NCBI RefSeq assembly: GCF_005048855.1
Contig: NZ_SUME01000011.1
Location: forward strand, 1-64,000
DNA length: 64,000 nucleotides
Direction: 5' to 3'
DNA from: Sphingobacterium olei
Lineage (GTDB): Bacteria; Bacteroidota; Bacteroidia; Sphingobacteriales; Sphingobacteriaceae
The notes beneath the pieces were generated by a model, which saw only the letters and a program-made list of their open reading frames with translations, ran no database searches and had not been told where the DNA came from. A program made the translations under genes and the position numbers. This document shows, piece by piece, positions 1-8,694 of the stretch. Positions within the stretch are counted from its first letter, which is position 1; every line of letters begins with the position of its first letter.

Positions 1-766
1 CGGAATGTGCCAGCAACGCCGTATACTTTTTGGCGGGTAACCCTAACGCATTTCCTGCCAACAATTCTAGTTCGCCAAACTCGACAAAGTGATTGCCCTT
101 GCCTGATGTGCCCAACTGCCGCACGGCCTTACCTCTTAACGGTTTTAAAAAGGGGATCTCATTGAATACGGCACTGTCTAACACTTCATGTTCCTGCCTG
201 ATATCCAAACCGCCTTCCATGCCAAAGTGCGTGTAGTTTTTCAACGCCTGTTTAATCTGATAGGCAAAGCGTTGGATGTAACTATCACTTTCATCAATAA
301 TGGAAAGCGACATCCGACATCCGATATCCATCCCTACTGCATAGGGGATCACGGCATTATCCGTGGCCAGCACCCCGCCGATGGGTAAACCAAAGCCCAT
401 GTGTGCATCTGCCATGAGCGCACCTTGTACGCTGATCGGCAAGAGAGTGGCGAGTTCCATCTGCTTTTTGGCAGAGTGTTCAATCCACTTACCACCGTAG
501 GTTTTACAGAAAACCGGCTCGTCGCGCAGTGCATGTGTTTGAAACAATGGATTTCCCGATTTTCCTATGATTTTTTCAGCAATTTTACCCGTGACCTCGT
601 CTGCTAAAAATGACGCCGGATCGGCCATAATTTGGTGCAACATTTCAAATAGTTGTTGCTTACTATGGTGTTTGAAATGTTTGGAAATTATGTTAATGAC
701 CAAACTACGTAATTGATCATTTTGATAGCCGATTTTACTTAAATCTTTTGTTCTTAAATTGCCCAT
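1..766 (-). CDS. rtcB: RNA-splicing ligase RtcB (3' part cut by window edge)
   Basis: RtcB joins RNA 2',3'-cyclic phosphate or 3'-phosphate ends to 5'-OH ends, using GTP and Mn2+, in RNA repair. The minus strand reads from ATG at 766 (MGNLRTKDLSK) and stays open to the window edge, giving about 255 residues. Seen family motifs are MADAHMGFGLPIGGV, then VGMDIGCRMS with the metal-binding Asp/Cys, then GKGNHFVEF, and the sequence stops in LLAHS just before the expected GSRG. The C-terminal half, including the guanylylated His, lies outside. A 51-codon open frame ends 12 bases upstream on the same strand. No clear Shine-Dalgarno site. Identity is near certain. Confidence 0.95.
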   Translation of the reverse strand, partial: MGNLRTKDLSKIGYQNDQLRSLVINIISKHFKHHSKQQLFEMLHQIMADPASFLADEVTGKIAEKIIGKSGNPLFQTHALRDEPVFCKTYGGKWIEHSAKKQMELATLLPISVQGALMADAHMGFGLPIGGVLATDNAVIPYAVGMDIGCRMSLSIIDESDSYIQRFAYQIKQALKNYTHFGMEGGLDIRQEHEVLDSAVFNEIPFLKPLRGKAVRQLGTSGKGNHFVEFGELELLAGNALGLPAKKYTALLAHS

Positions 767-778
767 ATGGGTTCTTAT

Positions 779-934
779 TTATCTAAACTCGGGAAGCGTT
801 AAAGCTGTCGCCGAGTATGTTATTAAAATTTGTTGAATTTGTTGTCTGATGCGATCATCCTTGTGGAAGGATCTACCCTTGTATAGGTGCTCAGAAAATA
901 CCAAGAACTTGAAGGCAGCAAAAACGACCAGCAT
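779..934 (-). CDS. possible 51-residue ORF upstream of rtcB
   Basis: An ATG-initiated open frame of 51 codons on the same strand as rtcB, ending 12 bases before its start. It begins with a hydrophobic stretch (MLVVLAAFKFLVF) and continues with a basic, Gln-rich segment (HKDDRIRQQIQQIL). The frame is open a few codons further upstream (AVAYII before the Met) to a TAA. This could be a small membrane-anchored protein co-transcribed with rtcB, or the tail of a decayed membrane protein gene. I recognise no family. Length alone does not prove coding. Confidence 0.3.
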   Translation of the reverse strand: MLVVFAAFKFLVFSEHLYKGRSFHKDDRIRQQIQQILITYSATALTLPEFR

Positions 935-1113
935 AATTATGTAAGCAACTGCTTAATCAATAAAAAAACAAGTGTTTGACTGCCTTGTTAGGCAATGAGC
1001 GAAAGGGGCGATATGTAAATTTGCGCTGTCATGATTCCTTATGTATTTTATGTAGCGTTGCATTTTAAAGATGCAATTGCTACTATGTACATTAAAATGT
1101 CTAAATTAGTACT
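935..1113. other. intergenic, nothing recognised
   Basis: AT-rich spacer between the divergent rtcB side and the AraC gene. I see one short inverted repeat near 1065-1080 (TTGCAT ... ATGCAA) about 40 bases before the AraC start, which might be an operator, but no TAnnTTTG box and no coding potential. Confidence 0.4.
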
Positions 1114-2010
1114 ATGAATGCTATCAGGTCAATATCAGAATTTCACCGATTACTCTCTCTGCCCGAGCCACGCCATCCGTTGGTAAGCGTGATTAACCTC
1201 GCCGAAAGTATTTTCCTGGAAGATGATGTATGGAAAGGCTTTGTAAATAGATTTTATTGTGTTGCCCTTAAAAGGGATGCAAAAGGTAAAATACGATATG
1301 GTCAGCAACATTATGATTATGATAAGGGGGTACTGAGCTTTACTGCACCTAACCAAGTGCAATACCTGGATCTGAACACTGTAGAATGCGGATCGGGTTA
1401 TCTGCTAATTTTCCATCCCGACTTTTTGCTATCCCATCCGCTAGCACGCAATATCAGCGATTACAACTTCTTCTCTTACGCCGTAAATGAGGCGCTGCAT
1501 CTTTCTGCCGACGAAGAGGTTGATTTGATTACCATATTGAACAAGATCGATAAGGAATGCCTGCATATTGATAGACATACGCAGGAAATCATCTTATCAC
1601 AAATCGAGTTGTTGCTCAATTATTCGAATCGATTTTACGAGCGGCAGTTTATTACCCGGAAAAACCACAATAATCAACTGCTTGCCAAATTTGAACTTCT
1701 TATTGAGAAATATTTTGACGGCAGTACGACAACGCAACCCGAACTGTTAACGGTACAACGCATGGCCGAACTCATGAACCTGTCTCCTAACTACCTCAGC
1801 GATCTACTGCGCATGCATACCGGACAAAGTACACAGCAGCATATACACCAGCGTGTGATTGAAAAGGCGAAGGAAAAACTGTCGACGACAAATTTATCCG
1901 TAAGCGAAATTGCTTATACATTAGGCTTTGAGCATGCGCAATCGTTTAGCACGCTATTTAAGAAGAAGACCAGTCTGTCACCTCTTGAATTCCGGCAGGC
2001 ATTTAACTGA
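1114..2010 (+). CDS. AraC family transcriptional regulator
   Basis: A 298-residue DNA-binding regulator. The C-terminal ~95 residues form the two-helix-turn-helix AraC domain: the first unit around residues 213-238 (VQRMAELMNLSPNYLSDLL) and the second around 262-295 (VSEIAYTLGFEHAQSFSTLF, ending SPLEFRQAF). The N-terminal ~190 residues resemble a cupin-like ligand domain as in Bacteroidota AraC proteins that act on oxidoreductase/VOC-type neighbours. The next gene (NTF2-like, 2114) is only 103 bases downstream on the same strand and may be its target. Ligand unknown. Confidence 0.9.
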   Translation: MNAIRSISEFHRLLSLPEPRHPLVSVINLAESIFLEDDVWKGFVNRFYCVALKRDAKGKIRYGQQHYDYDKGVLSFTAPNQVQYLDLNTVECGSGYLLIFHPDFLLSHPLARNISDYNFFSYAVNEALHLSADEEVDLITILNKIDKECLHIDRHTQEIILSQIELLLNYSNRFYERQFITRKNHNNQLLAKFELLIEKYFDGSTTTQPELLTVQRMAELMNLSPNYLSDLLRMHTGQSTQQHIHQRVIEKAKEKLSTTNLSVSEIAYTLGFEHAQSFSTLFKKKTSLSPLEFRQAFN

Positions 2011-2113
2011 TAATTAAGAATAAAAAACAGCGAAGATGTTGTAATATAACCACAAAATCATAAAAAATAAATCCAAATTAACAGAACTAACGAATATTGC
2101 AAACAGATAAATT

Positions 2114-2488
2114 ATGGAAACACTTATCACAAAAAATGAAATTATAGAACAGGAAAATAGACTGTATAAAGCAATGACCGAAAGTAGTATCAACACGCTT
2201 AAAGAATTGCTGCACGATGACTTGCTATTCGTCCTTCCAAGCGGCGAAGTAATAACCAAGGAAATTGATTTGAGAACATATCAAGACGGGGCATTAAAGA
2301 TTAACACGATTAGCCCCAAAATTGAGGCGATCAATATCATCGAAGATATGGCCGTCGTTATTGTATCCATGAAGATAAAGGGAAGCTACAATGCGGAGCC
2401 TTTTGAAGCCAAATACCGTTACATCCGTTTCTGGAAAAAATTCGACGAGGGTATAAAAGTAGTCGGCGGAAGTGGAACTGCAATTTAA
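2114..2488 (+). CDS. NTF2-like / DUF4440 (SnoaL-like) protein
   Basis: A 124-residue cytoplasmic protein with the alpha+beta cone fold of the NTF2/SnoaL superfamily. The N-terminal helix carries the pattern ENRLYKAMTESSINTLKELL followed by HDDLLFVLPSGEVITKE, typical of DUF4440 proteins, and the C-terminal strands end in RYIRFWKKFDEGIKVVGGSG. Such proteins bind small hydrophobic ligands or act as isomerases/cyclases; the substrate here cannot be read. It follows the AraC regulator on the same strand. Family call good, function unknown. Confidence 0.75.
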   Translation: METLITKNEIIEQENRLYKAMTESSINTLKELLHDDLLFVLPSGEVITKEIDLRTYQDGALKINTISPKIEAINIIEDMAVVIVSMKIKGSYNAEPFEAKYRYIRFWKKFDEGIKVVGGSGTAI

Positions 2489-2527
2489 TTACACCTGTGA
2501 TGTTCGATGCATTCGGGTTTATGAGTT

Positions 2528-2821
2528 CTATTTTTCGTTTCTCTTCTGTAGATTGAAAACAGTTCCTACCGGGTCTGTAATCCAATGCATATTTTCCGGA
2601 AGTTCTTCCAATTCGTCACAGGTTTCCACACCTTTCGATTGTAAATAGTTTGTCGCGTCTTCTACGTCAGGAACTGTAAGTTGTAACCAAGTTTCAGAAT
2701 GGCTGTAATTATCCACACAGTCTAACCAAATAATATTATTGCCGAATTTCACTTCGTGTGTTCTAGAAACTGTTGGATTGTCTATGGGTTTTTCTTCTAC
2801 TTCCAACTTCTCAATGAAGCG
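2528..2821 (-). pseudogene. 5'-truncated VOC (glyoxalase/bleomycin resistance-like) gene
   Basis: The minus strand encodes about 95 residues that match the C-terminal half of a VOC-fold protein: KPIDNPTVSRTHEVKF, then ETWLQLTVPDVEDATNYLQSKG, then HWITDPVGTVFNLQ. VOC proteins of this type are about 120-140 residues with an N-terminal beta-alpha-beta-beta-beta module that is missing here. The open frame reaches back only to a TGA at 2822-2824; the only candidate start is TTG at 2806. The kinase stop codon lies 13 bases further on. I read this as a remnant whose 5' half was lost by rearrangement. A short functional protein is possible but less likely. Confidence 0.65.
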
Positions 2822-2836
2822 TCAAAATACCCCCCT

Positions 2837-5386
2837 TTAATCATGGTTAAGTGGCAGGGTGAACCAAAATGTTGCCCCTTGACCCTCTTCGCTATGCACA
2901 CCGATTTCCCCGTTGTGACGGTGAACGATATCGGCACTGATGTAAAGTCCTAAACCAAGTCCCGATACTTCCCTCCCACTGCTGTCTACCCTAAAATAAC
3001 GCTCAAAAATCTGCTTTTGCTTTTCTAGGGGAATGCCCGGGCCTGTATCACGCACGGATATTTTAGCAAACCCATTTATTTGTTCAGCCCGGAGATAAAT
3101 TTTGGATGACTTAGGTGCATATTTGACGGCATTGTTCACAAAATTGACTACAACCTGGTCGATCCGACGTTCGTCGGCATGAACCTGTAATAACGAATCG
3201 CCCTCGAACACCAGCTTGTATTTGCCAAATTCCCTAATGTGGCCGCAGCAGTCGTCTAACAGATCTTTAACGGTGAATGTTGTTTTATTCAATACTGTCG
3301 CGTCTTTATCCATGTTACTTACATTCAACAAATCTTCTACCAACGAACTTACCTTTTCCATACTCCGCTCCGCCTGTGCCAATAACCTGGGGAACAGCGC
3401 ATGCTCAGGGGTATCTTTGATACGTTGTAAAAACTGCAGAGAGGCTTTCAGCGAAGTAATCGGTGTTTTAAGCTCGTGACTGGCAATAGAGATAAAATCG
3501 TCTTTTTGCTGCTGCAATCTTTTAAAGTCGGTAACGTCCAAAACGGTGCCCATTAATTTATTTGGCATGCCGGCGCTGCCATAGAAAACTTTCGCCTGCA
3601 CCCTGATCCAATGGATTGATTTGTCTCTATGCACGATTCTTGCCTCATACATCATCTTTCCCTTAATAGCTGCCTCCGCATGTGCCTTTGTGCTCAAGTG
3701 TACATCGTCGGGATGAAAAGTATCCAGTAGTTCCAATCTTGATCTTGGATCGGATACACCGAAAATCTCATTGAACCGTTCGGATGTGACAATTGCATAG
3801 GTGGTATAACTATATTCAAAGGTTCCGATATCGGCAGATTCTATCGCTAGACGAGTACGTTCTCCGGCTTCCTCGATTGCTTTACGTGCCTTCACTTTTT
3901 CGGTCACGTCAATAGCTACAACTAAAATAGCTGTAACATGGCCCTCGGCCTTTAATACCGGTTCATAAACGAAATCAATAAATACGTCTTCGGGTTCACC
4001 ATACCGGATAAGTGTTACCTGATGTTCGGTAGCGACGAAAGGCACTCCTGTATGTATAACCTGGTTCAGTATCGGAGCGTAATCTTCTGCTGCTTCAGTG
4101 ACCGCCTCCCAAATCGTGCGACCTTCCAGTTCTGCCCGCTCCTTGCCTACCAAGTTCAAATAGGTATCATTGGCTTCTAAAACGTACAGGTCGTGCGATC
4201 GTATAACGCATATCCCAACGGGGGCCTGTTTAATCAACAGTCGAAAACGTGCCTCACTTTCGATCAGGTCATCATTTTTTCGTCTTATTTCATCTTGGGA
4301 AACCAGAAGATCCTCATTGGCTGCTGAAAGCTCCTCGACTGTCGCCGCAAGTTCCTCATTTAGGACGCCCATTTCTTCCGTCAAGGACTGTTCTTTTGCC
4401 AAGGCCTCCTCCAGCTTTTTACGCTGTTGTACTTTTGTTGTGATATCGTCTGCGGCGACAATAATACCGACAACATTCCCCTTTTCGTCGCATAGGGGAT
4501 CGTAATAAAAACTCACATATTTTGTCGTCGGGCCGGTAGGGGAATTATAATGGAAAATTTGTTCCTCTTGCCCGTAGCCTACACCTGAATCATATACCTG
4601 TCTTAAAAATTCAGGAAAAGGTTGACCCTCGATCTCGGGCAGGATTTCCATCAACTTATGACCCGTTACCGCGTCGATAGTTTTATCCCACAGGTTTACC
4701 AGTGGCTGGTTCGCGATCTCTATTATCCATTCCCTGCCTCTCAAAATCATCAACGGGTAATGTGCGGTCATCACGAGGCTACGTAGACTACGCTCCGAAT
4801 CAGCGATCGCTTGTATTCCTTGAGCAATACGCTCTTCCAATTCACGGGAAAAGTTTTCTAATTGTATATGTGAGACCTGTAGATCCTCCAACGTCGCAGT
4901 CAGTTCCTCGTTCGACGCGGCTAATTCTTCGTTCGTGGCCGCCAGCTCTTCGTTCAGCTCCTGCTCCCTTCGTTCGGACATCATCTCTTTGGTCACGTCG
5001 TGGGTAGTAACCAGTAGATACGTTGCCGCACTACCATCCTTCGCTACAGGGAGTATTTCCAACTGCCACCAGTGTTGAATAACTGTTCCGGTCTCGTCCG
5101 ATAAGATATCATACCTAAATACAGGCATTTTTATTAACCTATTTTCAGCTACCGCCTGCTCTAACGCTGCCGCAAGAAGTTCTGGTCCTTCACCTCCTGC
5201 TATTGCAGGATCATAAGCTGTCCAGATGCTCTCGCCCCTATAATCAATTTTAGTCCTCCCGGTAACGGATTGATGGGCAACATTATAGTCGAGGATGGTA
5301 AATTCTGGAGCTTCCGCCTTCAAAATGATGCGCGGGCTTTCCGATTGGAACAGGGCTTGAAAGATCGGTGCGGTTATGTGATCCAT
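2837..5386 (-). CDS. multi-PAS sensor histidine kinase
   Basis: An 849-residue cytoplasmic histidine kinase with no transmembrane segment. By eye: PAS about 20-130, coiled coil 135-200 (repeated ELAATNEELAASNEEL), PAS about 205-320, second coiled coil 325-385, PAS about 385-500, PAS about 510-625 with a PAC-type ending, HisKA about 632-700 with phosphoacceptor His in IASHELKTPITSL, then HATPase with N box NAVKYAP, G1 box DTGPGIP and GLGLGLYI. No receiver domain is attached and no response regulator is adjacent. Three PAS modules separated by long coiled coils suggest internal, possibly redox or ligand, sensing. The 3' neighbour is the truncated VOC fragment. Confidence 0.92.
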   Translation of the reverse strand: MDHITAPIFQALFQSESPRIILKAEAPEFTILDYNVAHQSVTGRTKIDYRGESIWTAYDPAIAGGEGPELLAAALEQAVAENRLIKMPVFRYDILSDETGTVIQHWWQLEILPVAKDGSAATYLLVTTHDVTKEMMSERREQELNEELAATNEELAASNEELTATLEDLQVSHIQLENFSRELEERIAQGIQAIADSERSLRSLVMTAHYPLMILRGREWIIEIANQPLVNLWDKTIDAVTGHKLMEILPEIEGQPFPEFLRQVYDSGVGYGQEEQIFHYNSPTGPTTKYVSFYYDPLCDEKGNVVGIIVAADDITTKVQQRKKLEEALAKEQSLTEEMGVLNEELAATVEELSAANEDLLVSQDEIRRKNDDLIESEARFRLLIKQAPVGICVIRSHDLYVLEANDTYLNLVGKERAELEGRTIWEAVTEAAEDYAPILNQVIHTGVPFVATEHQVTLIRYGEPEDVFIDFVYEPVLKAEGHVTAILVVAIDVTEKVKARKAIEEAGERTRLAIESADIGTFEYSYTTYAIVTSERFNEIFGVSDPRSRLELLDTFHPDDVHLSTKAHAEAAIKGKMMYEARIVHRDKSIHWIRVQAKVFYGSAGMPNKLMGTVLDVTDFKRLQQQKDDFISIASHELKTPITSLKASLQFLQRIKDTPEHALFPRLLAQAERSMEKVSSLVEDLLNVSNMDKDATVLNKTTFTVKDLLDDCCGHIREFGKYKLVFEGDSLLQVHADERRIDQVVVNFVNNAVKYAPKSSKIYLRAEQINGFAKISVRDTGPGIPLEKQKQIFERYFRVDSSGREVSGLGLGLYISADIVHRHNGEIGVHSEEGQGATFWFTLPLNHD

Positions 5387-5492
5387 TCAGCTAATCTAGA
5401 AAAGTTTATTGAGTAATGCAAGTCTCCTCCCCCCTGTTCATTACGTAAAATCTATGTCGGATCTGTAGCTTACTGTAATTAATGATTCACCA

Positions 5493-7337
5493 TTAATCAC
5501 CTAAGTAGTACGACGGAACTGGTGCTTGCGGATAGCCCTGCGAACGCTGAAGTACATAACTCCTATATATGGGATCCTGCATGAGCGAAACTTTCCGATC
5601 CTTCGCCGAAATATGGGTATGGTATATCCGCAATTCTCCAGGCAGCGCTGTAACGACCTCTTCACGCCAGTCACCAAAAAGGTCAGCAACCATGAGAATA
5701 TCGCCGTATATTCCACTGGATATTTTCTCGCCCTTCCAATACCCTATTGACTGGTCTCTTCCGCCCGAGGTTGATTCTGCACCCCAGCGGTTATCATCAC
5801 CAAAAAATAACTGACGTATATTTCCGGAGCCCCACCATATCCAATTCCGACAAGGTGGCACCTCCGCATTAGCACCTAATTTTTCCCCCTTGGCGCTCAG
5901 CAGGTATTTATCTGTTGAGCCACCTTTTCTATCCTCTGTGGCAAAGCATTCTAAACCGGGGTTCGAAGGATCGATATCCGCAACCATCCCGTCACCAACA
6001 TGAAAAGTTTTATGGCCGATACCCCAAATTCGTTTTCCTGTATTTGCATCTACCGTGGAAACCCCATAACCATTATCTAACCATGGTTCGATGGCTAAAA
6101 AGACTTCTAGACCCGGCCTTTCCGGGTCTATATCGGTAAGATATGCTTTGTCGGAATGACCCAGGCCTGTCGACCAGCGAAGGGTTCCATTGCTATTAAG
6201 CATGCAGGAACCTAATAATATTTCATCTTTGCCGTCGCCATCTACATCGCCAGAAACCATATTATGCGCGCCTTGACTTCGGATAACCGGATTCTCTTCA
6301 TCGCCGTCCCATCTCCACAGCTTTTCTAATTTACCATTATGTAATTGCCAAGCATCGACTACCATCAACCTGTAGGTGCCTCGAGCGGAAAGGATACAAG
6401 GGGTCTTACCATCCAAATAAGCCATACCAATCTGATTTCGATTTTGTCGATTTACATTGCCATACCTGTCGTTTCGTTCTGGCCAATCCACGCGGGCAAT
6501 CTCTTCTCCGGTAAGACCATTCCATATCGCTAGGAATTCGCTCCCTCCATATACTCGGCCATCTTCATTTTTTAAATAATCATCACCAGCAATTTTTAAC
6601 GCCACTTCTGCTTTTCCGTCTCCATCAAAATCGTATACAATATATGGCGAATACCATACCCCAGGTTCGATACCTGGTCCTAAATCCTTTGTCCATAAAT
6701 ACGTGCCATCATGTAAATACGCTTCTATTTTATATGTGGTACCATCATTCGGATTCGGTACACCTGGATCTACATTACTGTTTGGATGCCTGATAATATA
6801 ATCATACAGTCCGTCTCCGTTCAGGTCTGCAACGGCTACCCGACCTGCCTTAACGGTTGGATCTTTCAATTTTATACTATGGTAGTTGGTTTCATCTCCA
6901 ACATATTTGATTAGTGATTTTTTTTCGCTTAACGTTTTCTCTCCCCCTTGAATTACTTCCACCCAATATTGCGCGTTGTTATCTGCAACATTGGTATCAA
7001 TAAAATCAGTTGTTTCTGTTATCGGCTTTTTATTCAGCTTCTTCACGATGTCATTCACAGAACGGTAGACATTAAATGCCACGGTCTCGTTGTCTGATTT
7101 TAGCAATCTCCAACTTATGTGCACAGCATCGCTTCCTTTGACGCGCGCCAACGACAGGCCACGGCTCAATTTTTCTTCAACTCTTTTTTGTGCAAACCCT
7201 TTAACCTCAAGCTTTGTGGCATGGCTGGGTGTCAAAACCTCGTACATATAAGCGCGTTCTCTCGAGTCTTGTGCGAACCCAGGAATATGTAACAAAAAAA
7301 TAAATATGCAATTGAAGAGGAACTTTCTGTATATCAT
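5493..7337 (-). CDS. secreted rhamnogalacturonan lyase, polysaccharide lyase family 11
   Basis: A 614-residue exported enzyme that cleaves the rhamnogalacturonan I backbone of pectin by beta-elimination. An N-terminal signal peptide (about 1-22, ending PGFAQ) is followed by an N-terminal beta domain (about 55-155) and an eight-bladed propeller rich in calcium-binding loops (DLNGDG, DFDGDG, DVDGDG). Diagnostic PL11 stretches include ADLNGDGLYDYIIRHP, SQGAHNMVSGDVDGDGKDE, and WGSGNIRQLFFGDDNRWG near the end. Length matches the family. It stands alone without SusC/SusD partners. A consensus promoter lies about 100 bases upstream. Confidence 0.93.
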   Translation of the reverse strand: MIYRKFLFNCIFIFLLHIPGFAQDSRERAYMYEVLTPSHATKLEVKGFAQKRVEEKLSRGLSLARVKGSDAVHISWRLLKSDNETVAFNVYRSVNDIVKKLNKKPITETTDFIDTNVADNNAQYWVEVIQGGEKTLSEKKSLIKYVGDETNYHSIKLKDPTVKAGRVAVADLNGDGLYDYIIRHPNSNVDPGVPNPNDGTTYKIEAYLHDGTYLWTKDLGPGIEPGVWYSPYIVYDFDGDGKAEVALKIAGDDYLKNEDGRVYGGSEFLAIWNGLTGEEIARVDWPERNDRYGNVNRQNRNQIGMAYLDGKTPCILSARGTYRLMVVDAWQLHNGKLEKLWRWDGDEENPVIRSQGAHNMVSGDVDGDGKDEILLGSCMLNSNGTLRWSTGLGHSDKAYLTDIDPERPGLEVFLAIEPWLDNGYGVSTVDANTGKRIWGIGHKTFHVGDGMVADIDPSNPGLECFATEDRKGGSTDKYLLSAKGEKLGANAEVPPCRNWIWWGSGNIRQLFFGDDNRWGAESTSGGRDQSIGYWKGEKISSGIYGDILMVADLFGDWREEVVTALPGELRIYHTHISAKDRKVSLMQDPIYRSYVLQRSQGYPQAPVPSYYLGD

Positions 7338-7443
7338 AATGGATTTGTTACTGTTAGACTTGTTGCTATTCTTGTTGATTTATATTGATATTCACGAAGT
7401 TATCGGTTTAGTATTTGGAACGCAACCTGTACTATCCTGAAAT

Positions 7444-7476
7444 CAAAGGTATACTAATATGAATTGGAAAAACAAA
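7444..7476 (-). promoter_or_regulatory. Bacteroidota-type promoter for the PL11 lyase
   Basis: Reading the minus strand, TTTG (7473-7476) is followed after 21 bases by TACCTTTG (7444-7451), an exact match to TAnnTTTG. Predicted transcription start is near 7437, leaving a leader of about 100 bases before the lyase ATG at 7337. Confidence 0.6.
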
Positions 7477-7666
7477 TAACATGGATTTTTGAATTGAGCT
7501 TAGAGATGATAATACCACCTTAAATTGACTTTATTTTTAGGATTCGCGCCGGTGAAGATTAAAACTATTTTAATTATCTATAGAACTTTAATGCCGTTAT
7601 AATGTTGATATTTTTGACCGCTATCGCTTCATTAGTTTGATAAGTCATATTTTCAAAACAGAATCA

Positions 7667-8446
7667 ATGAAAAAGAAATCTTTAGTTATTCTAAATACTG
7701 TTTTTTTAGTTATCACTTTGATAATTAATTACCTATCTAATACGGGATTTTTTAATGGTAACACCATGAAAACGGTATCAGATCGGTATGATAATTTTTT
7801 CACTCCAGCATCCTATGCATTTTCCATTTGGGGGCTGATTTACCTATTTTTAATCAGCCACATTATCTACACTATAAGTGTAATAAAAAGAAAACACGAA
7901 AGTACTATTATTAAGCATATAGGAATTTGGTTTACTTTTTCTTGTGTACTGAACAGCGCCTGGGTCGTCTTTTGGTTAAATGACTATATTGGATTATCAG
8001 TATGTATCATGATTGCTTTACTACTGGTATTGTTGAAAATCATTGCGAACATTCATGCCAATTACAATCGTCCTTCTTTAAAAACAGTAGTCTTTGCTTT
8101 TTTGCCATTTTCCTTGTATGCGGGATGGATTTCTGTAGCATTGATCGCCAATATAGCAGCATATTTAACGAAAATAAAATGGGACGGATGGGGTGTGTCG
8201 GATATTACCTGGACCATTGTTATGATCCTGACCGCTGGCCTCATCAATATTTTAATGATATGGAAAAGCAATCTGATTTCTTTTGGTCTAGTCGGAGTAT
8301 GGGCTTTGATCGCGGTGGCAGTATCGAACGACCAAGTAAATAAACCTGTTTATTTGGTAGCAGGAGCTACAGCCCTTCTTATCTTATTAAACTGTATTAT
8401 TCGGGGAATTGGCATCTTGCGGAATAGAAAGGCGAATACTTCCTGA
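7667..8446 (+). CDS. TspO/MBR-related integral membrane protein
   Basis: A 259-residue membrane protein with about seven hydrophobic segments. The regions FFTPASYAFSIWGLIYLFL and SAWVVFWLNDYIGLSVC, and a later GWISVALIANIAAYL, match the tryptophan-rich sensory protein/TspO-like family extended by extra helices seen in Bacteroidota and algae. These proteins bind tetrapyrroles or sterol-like ligands, but the ligand here is unknown. I chose ATG at 7667 (MKKKSLVIL, a good membrane N-terminus); a TTG at 7637 would add ten polar residues. Next gene is convergent. Confidence 0.75.
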   Translation: MKKKSLVILNTVFLVITLIINYLSNTGFFNGNTMKTVSDRYDNFFTPASYAFSIWGLIYLFLISHIIYTISVIKRKHESTIIKHIGIWFTFSCVLNSAWVVFWLNDYIGLSVCIMIALLLVLLKIIANIHANYNRPSLKTVVFAFLPFSLYAGWISVALIANIAAYLTKIKWDGWGVSDITWTIVMILTAGLINILMIWKSNLISFGLVGVWALIAVAVSNDQVNKPVYLVAGATALLILLNCIIRGIGILRNRKANTS

Positions 8447-8454
8447 TCTATGGA

Positions 8455-8694
8455 TTAAGCCTCATCTTTTGTATTTTTCACTAAACCAATACCCGAGAAA
8501 AAAAAGATTAGCGCAATTACGCCTAAAACGATAAGTGACGTGTAAGCGGTGCTTTTATTGATCAATTCATATTCTGCGTAGATCATATCATATTGTGCCG
8601 ACAAAAAGAACACAATGGCGATCAACAAAATGATGCGCTGGATTGTTGTATCTATAAAATAGCACCTATGATAGAGACCGAACAACAAAAACAA
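8455..8694 (-). CDS. small two-helix membrane protein, start uncertain
   Basis: The minus strand codes for up to 79 residues with two strong hydrophobic segments (IILLIAIVFFLSA and TSLIVLGVIALIFFFSGIG) and a charged tail (KNTKDEA), separated by a short polar loop (YDMIYAEYELINKST). No ATG is in frame near the expected start; only TTG codons are available, the outermost at 8694, which would overlap the divergent nucleotidyltransferase gene by 27 bases. The composition is convincing for a membrane protein, but it may be translated from an internal start or be a remnant. No family recognised. Confidence 0.42.
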   Translation of the reverse strand: MFLLFGLYHRCYFIDTTIQRIILLIAIVFFLSAQYDMIYAEYELINKSTAYTSLIVLGVIALIFFFSGIGLVKNTKDEA

